A stretch of 9,113 bases of DNA, taken from positions 1-9,113 of the forward strand of contig CAZIGM010000064.1 in NCBI GenBank assembly GCA_964538675.1, given 5' to 3'. Every line of letters starts with the position of its first letter. The first letter of the stretch is position 1. Below the pieces are notes generated by a model, which was not told the origin of the DNA, did not search any database, and worked only from the letters and a program-made list of their open reading frames with translations. This document shows positions 1-4,903 of this stretch, piece after piece. Source of the DNA: CAZIGM01 sp964538675 (GTDB lineage: Bacteria; Bacillota; Bacilli; Tepidibacillales; Tepidibacillaceae). Both the position numbers and the translations under genes were made by a program.

Positions 1-36
1 CTTAACGTAAGTGAGTACCGTAGATTTAAGCAGTAA
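1..36 (+). CDS. Possible last 11 codons of an upstream gene
   Basis: From the first base, frame 1 stays open for eleven codons (LNVSEYRRFKQ) and stops with TAA at 34-36. The other two + frames stop almost at once. A strong + strand terminator follows 29 bases later, as expected behind the last gene of a transcription unit. The peptide is too short to assign to any family, and the bases could equally belong to an untranslated RNA or leader. Confidence 0.3.
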   Translation, partial: LNVSEYRRFKQ

Positions 37-65
37 CGCAGAAATAGGACATTTTCTATAGTCTG

Positions 66-102
66 AAGGTATTATCTCTTTAATTGAGATAATACCTTTT
101 TT
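66..102 (+). terminator. Intrinsic terminator of the upstream unit
   Basis: A perfect 13-bp stem (66-78 paired with 86-98) closes a 7-base loop, and the 3' arm runs directly into a T tract (97-102). The T tract lies on the + side only, because the other strand has no U-run after the hairpin. It therefore serves the transcript entering from the left and not the que operon arriving from the right. Confidence 0.88.
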
Positions 103-187
103 ATATAATTTTGTTCTATATATTAAATTCTAGCATATTAATATTCATAAATAATTATAACCAAAGAAAATTTTTGAAATTTATTAG

Positions 188-216
188 TAGAAACTTAAAT
201 ATTAATAAAATATAAC
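188..216 (+). promoter_or_regulatory. Weak candidate promoter of the 47-codon gene
   Basis: TAGAAA (188-193) and TATAAC (211-216) are separated by 17 bases, which gives 4/6 and 5/6 matches to a sigma-A promoter. The -10 overlaps the first 16-bp repeat, so a protein bound to the repeats would sit on the promoter. The surroundings (103-211) are almost pure A/T and offer other equally weak matches. I see nothing else in that stretch. Confidence 0.28.
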
Positions 217-259
217 CGATATATTATATAACAGATATATTACATAACAGTTATATTAT
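212..259. repeat. Three tandem 16-bp repeats (candidate operators)
   Basis: The copies lie at 212-227, 228-243 and 244-259 without spacers: ATAACCGATATATTAT, ATAACAGATATATTAC and ATAACAGTTATATTAT. Adjacent copies differ at two positions. Each begins with an 11-base dyad-like core, ATAAC-N-GWTAT, which is a perfect palindrome around its centre in the third copy (244-254). The block ends eight bases before the Shine-Dalgarno of the small gene, so it would lie in its promoter or 5' leader. Binding by a regulator is inference. Confidence 0.75.
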
Positions 260-279
260 ACTTTCTAGGAGTGATATTT

Positions 280-423
280 ATGGAAATTCTAAAAAAGGAA
301 AAAATAGGTGAAATAGATTTCTTCGGACAATCTGCTATAGCTTTTAGAGAAATTTACACTAATGGAGATTGGAAATTTGTAGTTGTAACTAATAGTAAAC
401 GCATTGTTCTAATTACTTATTAA
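280..423 (+). CDS. 47-residue small protein of unknown function
   Basis: ATG at 280 is preceded by AGGAG (267-271) at an 8-base spacing, a good Shine-Dalgarno for this genome. The frame runs 47 codons to TAA (421-423). The product begins MEILKKEKIGEIDFFGQ and ends with the strongly beta-type run FVVVTNSKRIVLITY. It has no signal peptide, membrane helix or cysteine. I recognise no family. Residues 5-47 could form a small beta-sheet domain (inference). The last 15 bases overlap the 3' end of convergent queC, and no + strand terminator follows, so its transcript should run antisense into queC. It could be a real small protein or the remnant of a longer gene cut at the que junction. The ribosome site and the repeat block upstream favour a real gene. 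Confidence 0.6.
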   Translation: MEILKKEKIGEIDFFGQSAIAFREIYTNGDWKFVVVTNSKRIVLITY

Positions 424-1074
424 ATACTTTTCTTCAAAAAGCTTGTAACCTTTGTTTCTTAATTTGCATGCTGGACATTGACCACAACCAAAACCTTTAA
501 TTCCATTATAACAAGTTAATGTCTCGTTTTTTATTATATCAAGAACCCCTAAATCATAAGCAAACTTCCATGTTTCTGCTTTATCTATCCACATAAGCGG
601 TGTGTATATCTCAAACTGATAATCCATAGACAAATTTAATGTTACATTAATAGATTTAATAAAAACATCTCTACAATCTGGATAACCACTATAATCGCTC
701 TGTGATACTCCTATTACAATATTATTTATTTCCCTTTGCTTTGCGAAAATAGCTGTGAATGTCAAAAACAACATATTTCTACCATCTACAAATGAATTAG
801 GCAATCCTTCTTTAGGAGTTTCTTTATCTACATTAATATCAGCCCTAGTTAATGAGTTAGGAGCTAACTGATTTAACAAATTCAAATCTAATATATGGTG
901 TTCTATATCATTTCTTTTACATATTTCTTTAGCACATTCTAATTCTATTTTATGTTTTTGATTATAATCAAAGGATATAGCAATAACCCTATCAAATTTT
1001 TTCTTCGCCCAAAATAAACAAGTTGTACTGTCTTGCCCGCCACTAAAAACTACTATTGCTTCTCTTTTATTCAT
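409..1074 (-). CDS. queC: 7-cyano-7-deazaguanine (preQ0) synthase QueC
   Basis: QueC makes preQ0 from 7-carboxy-7-deazaguanine, ammonia and ATP in the cytoplasm. The 221-residue product has the PP-loop ATP site SGGQDS (residues 11-16) near its start. A C-terminal zinc knuckle holds four cysteines at about 188, 197, 200 and 203 (CYNGIKGFGCGQCPAC). Both are diagnostic, and the length is normal. I chose ATG at 1074 because AGGTG (1081-1085) sits six bases upstream and the N-terminus MNKREAIVVFSGGQDS matches family members. A GTG at 1083 keeps the frame open but has no ribosome site. The Shine-Dalgarno overlaps the folE stop codon, so translation is probably coupled. This is the last gene of the operon. 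Its TAG (409-411) lies inside the convergent small gene, and no terminator follows on this strand. Confidence 0.96.
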   Translation of the reverse strand: MNKREAIVVFSGGQDSTTCLFWAKKKFDRVIAISFDYNQKHKIELECAKEICKRNDIEHHILDLNLLNQLAPNSLTRADINVDKETPKEGLPNSFVDGRNMLFLTFTAIFAKQREINNIVIGVSQSDYSGYPDCRDVFIKSINVTLNLSMDYQFEIYTPLMWIDKAETWKFAYDLGVLDIIKNETLTCYNGIKGFGCGQCPACKLRNKGYKLFEEKYLISN

Positions 1075-1083
1075 ATCTATCAC

Positions 1084-1674
1084 CTAATTTTTATTACATA
1101 ACATCATTAGTTTATTATTTAACATAGAATTACTGTTAAATTCACCTCTTAATGTACAAGTAACTGTCTTTGTATTAGCTTTTTTAATTCCCCTAGTCGT
1201 TATACAAGCATGTTCCCCTTCAATAATTACCGCTACATTCTCGGATTCAGTAATAAGCTGAATTATTTCTGCAATATCTGATCCAATTCTTTCTTGTAGT
1301 TGTAATCTTCTACCTACCATATCAACTACCCTAACTATCTTACTTAATCCAATAATCTTCTTATTAGGAATATATGCAACAGTAGCTTTCATATTATACA
1401 TCAACGCCAAGTGATGCTCACAATGACTAAACATTTCAATATCTTTTAAAATAACAATATCTTTATATTCATCAACAACCAAATCTTCCTCAAATGTTTT
1501 ATCAAATAAACTAGCAATTTCTTTATTGCTATATGAAATCCCCTTAAACAATTCTTCATACATTTCAGCTACTCGTTTAGGAGTTTCAAGCAATCCCTCT
1601 CGTTCAGGATTTTCTCCAATTGCAACTAATATTCCTCTTATATGTTCTTCAATAGCTTTTTTATCTATAGTCAA
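1084..1674 (-). CDS. folE: GTP cyclohydrolase I, FolE (TTG start)
   Basis: FolE converts GTP to 7,8-dihydroneopterin triphosphate, the shared entry point to folate and queuosine. Placed between queE and queC, this copy clearly serves the 7-deazaguanine branch. The 196-residue protein has the family's usual length. The zinc ligands are present: C85 and H88 in CEHH (85-88), and C157 in EGEHACITTRG. The helical REGLLETPKRVA segment (25-36) and the GLSK loop are also typical, so this is the type IA (zinc) enzyme. The only usable start is TTG at 1674. An in-frame stop lies six codons upstream and no ATG occurs before codon 38. The run AGGGGG, about ten bases upstream inside the end of queE, is its ribosome site. 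Only five bases separate it from the queE stop. Confidence 0.95.
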   Translation of the reverse strand: MTIDKKAIEEHIRGILVAIGENPEREGLLETPKRVAEMYEELFKGISYSNKEIASLFDKTFEEDLVVDEYKDIVILKDIEMFSHCEHHLALMYNMKATVAYIPNKKIIGLSKIVRVVDMVGRRLQLQERIGSDIAEIIQLITESENVAVIIEGEHACITTRGIKKANTKTVTCTLRGEFNSNSMLNNKLMMLCNKN

Positions 1675-1679
1675 CTTTT

Positions 1680-2348
1680 CTATACCCCCTTAGTCTCAGA
1701 ACCCCAAATAATCTTATGAAGTTGTAACTGTAAATTCACATTATTCATTTTATTTTCTTTCATAAAATTCACTATATCAGTTAATTCTATTTGTCCAAAA
1801 ACTGGACTTATATATACACTCGTTTTGTCTAGTAGATTATAATCCTTTAGAATTTCCTTAGTTTTTGTTAAATCATCAATATTGTTAACAACAAACTTTA
1901 CGATATCATTTCTACTCAAATACATAAAATTTTCAAAAATCATTTTATCTTCCATCTTGCTTGATGCTAATTTATAGTCCATTGTAAAGCTTAATAAATC
2001 CCTATTAAGTTCAACAAAAGGTTTTAGATTAATACTACCATTAGTTTCTATTTCAATACAAAGTTTATTATCATTTGTCAGCAATGTAAGCAGTTCAATG
2101 ATATTATCTTGAATCAGTGGCTCTCCTCCAGTAATAGTAACATTTTTTACCCCAGTCTCTTTAATGTAGCTATATATTTCTTCAGATGTCATTAATTCAT
2201 ACTCTACATCCTTTTCATTTGCCCACTTCGTGTCACAATAACTACAATTGAGATTACAACCAGCGAATCTAATAAAGACTGCTAATTGTCCAGATAACTT
2301 ACCTTCACCATTTACACTAATAAACTTTTCAACAACCTTATATACCAT
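1680..2348 (-). CDS. queE: 7-carboxy-7-deazaguanine synthase QueE (radical SAM)
   Basis: QueE uses S-adenosylmethionine and a [4Fe-4S] cluster to rearrange 6-carboxy-tetrahydropterin into 7-carboxy-7-deazaguanine. The cluster ligands are C31, C35 and C38 in GCNLNCSYCDT, the CX3CX2C pattern. The substrate-side NGEG motif is at 13-16 and the SAM-binding GGEP at 74-77. The C-terminal QLQLHKIIWG is typical of Firmicute QueE. At 222 residues it is slightly shorter than some homologues but intact. ATG at 2348 has GAGGA about seven bases upstream. The start lies 14 bases after the queD stop. The 3' end carries the purine run used as the folE ribosome site. Confidence 0.95.
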   Translation of the reverse strand: MVYKVVEKFISVNGEGKLSGQLAVFIRFAGCNLNCSYCDTKWANEKDVEYELMTSEEIYSYIKETGVKNVTITGGEPLIQDNIIELLTLLTNDNKLCIEIETNGSINLKPFVELNRDLLSFTMDYKLASSKMEDKMIFENFMYLSRNDIVKFVVNNIDDLTKTKEILKDYNLLDKTSVYISPVFGQIELTDIVNFMKENKMNNVNLQLQLHKIIWGSETKGV

Positions 2349-2362
2349 AATATTATCCTCAT

Positions 2363-2779
2363 CTATTCATAAACCGCGCTATTTGTTGGAGTTTCATATA
2401 CAGTAGCTCTTTTCACTTCGTAGCCCTTTTCTTTAATATAATTAAAGAAATGTGCTGCAAAATTTTCTGCAGTCGGTCTAAATTTTACTATAATAATCTT
2501 AAAAGAATCCTCTAATAAACAATTTAATGTTTCTTTTCTCATTGTTCCCTCTTGAATGATAAATGCGTGATCGTAGAAATTAGCCATTTCCTGTACATCC
2601 TTTTTTATATCACTAAAGTCAGTAACCATTCCTTCTAATTGTCCGTCATCAATCAGTCTATCCGATTGAACCTCTATTTCTACCTTCCATCTATGACCAT
2701 GGATATTACCACATTTACCTTCATACCCTGCCAAAAAATGTGCACTGTCAAAGCTATGCTCAACCTTTAAAATATACAT
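2363..2779 (-). CDS. queD: 6-carboxy-tetrahydropterin synthase QueD
   Basis: QueD turns dihydroneopterin triphosphate into 6-carboxy-5,6,7,8-tetrahydropterin, the QueE substrate. It is a 138-residue member of the 6-pyruvoyl-tetrahydropterin synthase (T-fold) family. The zinc ligands are H14 (SAHF), H27 and H29 (IHGH). The catalytic C23 sits in KCGNIHGH, and D70-H71 are in YDHAF. PTAENFA (102-108) and VYET (127-130) provide the pterin-anchoring glutamates. The CxxxHGH cysteine spacing indicates QueD rather than the eukaryotic PTPS type. ATG at 2779 follows AAGGGTG at an 8-base spacing. It lies 15 bases behind the activator gene, in the same operon. Confidence 0.95.
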   Translation of the reverse strand: MYILKVEHSFDSAHFLAGYEGKCGNIHGHRWKVEIEVQSDRLIDDGQLEGMVTDFSDIKKDVQEMANFYDHAFIIQEGTMRKETLNCLLEDSFKIIIVKFRPTAENFAAHFFNYIKEKGYEVKRATVYETPTNSAVYE

Positions 2780-2794
2780 ACAAAACTCACCCTT

Positions 2795-3556
2795 TTAAAA
2801 ATTATATCTATAACCATAAAAACAACATCCTATTGCACCATTGAACTGTGGATCATCAACTATTAATACCTCAGCATAATCCTCTTTTAAAAACTTGATA
2901 ATTCCTTGATTATTAGCAACACCTCCTGTAACAATAAGTCTATTGTTTTTAAATTTATTTAACAATGGTTTTATTCTTTTATATAAAGAGTAATTAACGC
3001 CTGCACATAATCTTTCTATTTCAATACCCTCTGCAATTTTTCCAATCAGTTCTGATTCTGAAAAAACAGCACAAGTAGAATTTAAATCAATCGGCTCTTC
3101 ATTATAATTACACATTTCTTCAAGTGGAATTTCTAGTATATTGGCCATATTTTCTAAATATCTTCCCGATGATGCAGCACATTTATCATTTAATTCCATA
3201 TCAGTGATTATTCCTTTTTCAACTTTAACAACTTTAACATCTTGCCCGCCTACATCAAGAAGAATAAAATCTTTTATATCAGTCTGATAAAACACACCAT
3301 ATACATGTGCTTTTAATTCGTTAATTACTTTGAACATATTTAAATCTGTATTATTCCTTCCATAACCTGTAGATATTGCTTTATCAACAGAGCCTATTTT
3401 CAACTTATCTAAATCTACAGTTATCTTTTCATTATAATTACAATAATCTCTATAAAAAGATATAGTACTAATCTTTTGTTTGCTTATTATTTTATTATTT
3501 TCTGTTACCACAATTTTTACTTCTCTACTACCAAGATCTATCCCTAATATTTTCAT
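2795..3556 (-). CDS. BadF/BadG/BcrA/HgdC-type ATPase, activator of the neighbouring FeS protein
   Basis: Proteins of this ASKHA-fold family hydrolyse ATP to push one electron at very low potential from a [4Fe-4S] cluster, bridging the homodimer, into a partner FeS enzyme. All landmarks are present in 253 residues: phosphate loop GIDLGS (5-10), TGYGR (63-67), second phosphate loop DVGGQD (101-106), C126 in KCAASSGR and C162 in TCAVFSE (one pair of cluster cysteines per subunit), and GGVA (211-214). The length equals that of HgdC or E. coli YjiL. ATG at 3556 follows AAGGGAGG at five bases and overlaps the end of the partner gene by 29 bases, so the two are translationally coupled. Its place ahead of queDE-folE-queC under one leader implies a job in queuosine metabolism. 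The substrate of the pair is unknown. Activator family is near certain; role is open. Confidence 0.9.
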   Translation of the reverse strand: MKILGIDLGSREVKIVVTENNKIISKQKISTISFYRDYCNYNEKITVDLDKLKIGSVDKAISTGYGRNNTDLNMFKVINELKAHVYGVFYQTDIKDFILLDVGGQDVKVVKVEKGIITDMELNDKCAASSGRYLENMANILEIPLEEMCNYNEEPIDLNSTCAVFSESELIGKIAEGIEIERLCAGVNYSLYKRIKPLLNKFKNNRLIVTGGVANNQGIIKFLKEDYAEVLIVDDPQFNGAIGCCFYGYRYNF

Positions 3557-4553
3557 TTATGCCTCCCTTTAAATCTAGTAACATATCAAGAAAAGCTTCT
3601 AGTCTTAGCTTTGTTCGAGCATCCAAAGTATTAAGTTTATCTCCTTCTATAGTCAATATAGGAACATCAACACTTTTTTTAATCACAATATCATCGATAG
3701 CTCTGTAACAAAATGCTTGAGTATAATGAATAATTCCATCAATTTCTCTTTCATCGATTTGTTTGTTAATTTCACTTAATCTAAAATCTAAATCGTATGG
3801 ATAAGTATAATCATAATATTGATCATAAATCGTTAACGCTTCTTCTGCTCTAGGAAAAGCAAATTCTCTTTGAACCTCATTGTAAATGAAACGAGCATCA
3901 AACTGTTCAACAAAATCAAATATATCAGTTGTCATCGGTGGTACGCCTATATACCCTAATCTAAGTTTTTTATTAGAAGGTAATCTATTTTTAGCTTTTT
4001 TCTTCAAATTTATTAATTCTATTTCATAATTATCAACAGCTCCATTAAAATCGCTCATACATAATTGGTATAAATGATTTTCAAAACCACTTACTTTATT
4101 CTCTTTATAGGTTAATTCATCAATTTCTTTAGCCAATTTTCTCACATTACTTAATTTATTCCTTATTATTTCAACCGATTCAACATCAGTCCCAAAAAGT
4201 CTAATAAAACTATTTATTTCCTTTTTTACTTCATCTAGTTTGTGGGAATGTGGATATGAAAACGAATAAACTTTTATACCTTTATATTTTAATACATCTA
4301 AAAGGGCTGTAGTATTAGAGCAATCACCTTCAACAATTCCAATTATTTCATCGATTTTATTATCAATACATGCACCATAAATACCTTTGATCCAAGCACA
4401 TGAATTTTTCGGAAACCCTTCTTTTTCAGCAATATCAATATAATGTAAATAATTCTCAGAAGTAATAAAAAGATTATTTATATCAATTGGAGTATACCCT
4501 GAGGCTATTAAAACTTCTATTGGAGCAGTTGTTGTTAGACCTATCCTCTTCAT
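3528..4553 (-). CDS. 2-hydroxyacyl-CoA dehydratase D-component-like FeS reductase (HgdB/YjiM/DCCP type)
   Basis: This 341-residue protein resembles the HGD-D fold shared by dehydratase subunits (HgdA/B), benzoyl-CoA reductase subunits (BcrB/C) and double-cubane cluster proteins. It starts MKRIGLTTTAPIEVLIASGY, a typical family opening for the first Rossmann-like domain. Likely cluster cysteines are C52 or C62 (SCAWIKGIYGAC), C78 (EGDCSN) and C282 (AFCYR); C165 is the only other cysteine. Dehydratases and benzoyl-CoA reductases need two different D-type subunits, but only one is encoded here and no acyl-CoA gene is near. This points to a homodimer such as YjiM or DCCP (inference). ATG at 4553 has AGGTG seven bases upstream. 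It is the first gene after the riboswitch-like leader. The electron acceptor is unknown; candidates are discussed in the findings. Confidence 0.82.
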   Translation of the reverse strand: MKRIGLTTTAPIEVLIASGYTPIDINNLFITSENYLHYIDIAEKEGFPKNSCAWIKGIYGACIDNKIDEIIGIVEGDCSNTTALLDVLKYKGIKVYSFSYPHSHKLDEVKKEINSFIRLFGTDVESVEIIRNKLSNVRKLAKEIDELTYKENKVSGFENHLYQLCMSDFNGAVDNYEIELINLKKKAKNRLPSNKKLRLGYIGVPPMTTDIFDFVEQFDARFIYNEVQREFAFPRAEEALTIYDQYYDYTYPYDLDFRLSEINKQIDEREIDGIIHYTQAFCYRAIDDIVIKKSVDVPILTIEGDKLNTLDARTKLRLEAFLDMLLDLKGGINENIRDRSW

Positions 4554-4588
4554 CTTTTATCACCTAGTCGTTTTTTTTCTTCTAAACT

Positions 4589-4609
4589 AAAAAAGGGCAT
4601 CATCTGCCC
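4589..4609 (-). terminator. Second leader hairpin with U tract
   Basis: On the - strand GGGCA (4605-4609) pairs with TGCCC (4595-4599) around a 5-base loop, and six U follow (4589-4594). The stem is short but GC-rich and would work as an intrinsic terminator. It lies six bases beyond the first leader terminator and about 35 bases before the first start codon. I find no good antiterminator partner for it in the leader. Confidence 0.6.
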
Positions 4610-4614
4610 AGAAC

Positions 4615-4640
4615 AAAAAACTACCAAACATAAGGTAGTT
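4615..4640 (-). terminator. Riboswitch expression platform: first leader terminator
   Basis: On the - strand AACTACC (4634-4640) pairs with GGTAGTT (4619-4625) around an 8-base loop, running into six U (4615-4620). The 3' arm can instead pair with AAAACTA of the aptamer tail (about 4647-4653): seven Watson-Crick pairs with TAGTTTT. The two foldings exclude each other, as expected for transcriptional attenuation. An additional small hairpin, ACATAA with TTATGT around CTACC, also competes with the terminator. Confidence 0.78.
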
Positions 4641-4643
4641 ATG

Positions 4644-4685
4644 TCCTAGTTTTGTTTAAAGACAGGATGGATTACGAACTGTCTT
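4644..4685 (-). promoter_or_regulatory. Candidate preQ1-I riboswitch aptamer
   Basis: On the - strand AAGACAG (4679-4685) pairs with CTGTCTT (4659-4665) in a 7-bp P1. The loop TTCGTAATCCATC begins with the UUC found in class I aptamers and ends with a C directly before the 3' arm, the position that pairs with preQ1 in known structures. An A-rich tail, TAAACAAAACTAGGA, follows and closely resembles the tail of the Thermoanaerobacter tengcongensis aptamer. It stands in front of a preQ0 operon and overlaps an antiterminator element. With ligand, the tail is held in the pseudoknot, the terminator at 4615-4640 forms and the operon is shut down. The exact P2 pairing is not canonical by eye. Type assignment is inference; a covariance search would settle it. 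Confidence 0.74.
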
Positions 4686-4689
4686 AGCT

Positions 4690-4695
4690 ATTATA
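4690..4695 (-). promoter_or_regulatory. Candidate -10 box of the que operon
   Basis: A perfect TATAAT on the - strand ends five bases before the aptamer, so a start seven bases downstream would place +1 at the first bases of P1 (4684-4685). No good -35 is present at 16-18 bases. An alternative is TTGCAG (4731-4736) with TATTCT (4708-4713) at 17 bases. The operon may use more than one start. Confidence 0.42.
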
Positions 4696-4779
4696 TTATC
4701 TGAATAAAGAATATCATATATATTTATGCTCTGCAATAAGACGCAATCTATTTAAAGTGTCAAGTAATTTTACTCTAAG

Positions 4780-4788
4780 ATTATATCA
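4780..4788 (-). promoter_or_regulatory. Extended -10 promoter candidate, distal
   Basis: TGATATAAT on the - strand is an extended -10 box (TG-N-TATAAT) with only a weak -35. It lies just past the terminator of the lipoprotein gene and would give a leader of about 90 bases before the aptamer. The same 11-base string covering it (AGATTATATCA on +) recurs at the lipoprotein promoter near 6202. Between here and the aptamer I see no gene. Confidence 0.35.
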
Positions 4789-4798
4789 ATTTTTTTAG

Positions 4799-4844
4799 AT
4801 AAAACAGAGAGTATAACAACTCCACGAAAATTATTACACTCCCT
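4799..4844 (-). terminator. Terminator of the lipoprotein gene
   Basis: On the - strand the arms at 4831-4844 and 4806-4819 form a 14-bp stem with three G-U pairs around an 11-base loop, followed by GTTTTAT. It lies about 60 bases after the lipoprotein stop and separates that gene from the que leader. The U tract is short, so some read-through is possible. Confidence 0.6.
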
Positions 4845-4903
4845 AAACAAAAAATCATTTTTTTGCTAACGTTTACCTTTATTCTTAAAATTTAAACTAT
4901 AGA

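Noticed and set aside
1..65. End of an RNA gene or another riboswitch upstream of the terminator
   Set aside because: I could not match it to tRNA, tmRNA, T-box or any riboswitch core. A short open frame ending at 36 explains it at least as well.
66..98. Hairpin as a bidirectional terminator for the que operon
   Set aside because: On the - strand no U tract follows the hairpin, so it should not stop transcripts coming from queC.
1075..1083. GTG start three codons upstream in queC
   Set aside because: It directly abuts the folE stop, has no Shine-Dalgarno, and the ATG at 1074 has AGGTG at ideal spacing.
2795..4553. Amino-acid fermentation (2-hydroxyacyl-CoA dehydratase) genes
   Set aside because: There is only one D-type subunit, with no CoA-transferase, acyl-CoA dehydrogenase or 2-hydroxyacid dehydrogenase nearby. 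The operon is otherwise entirely for preQ0 synthesis.
4849..4864. A-run/T-run palindrome (AAAAAA-TCA-TTTTTTT)
   Set aside because: An A/T-only stem with a 3-base loop would be a weak hairpin. The hairpin at 4799-4844 is a far better terminator.
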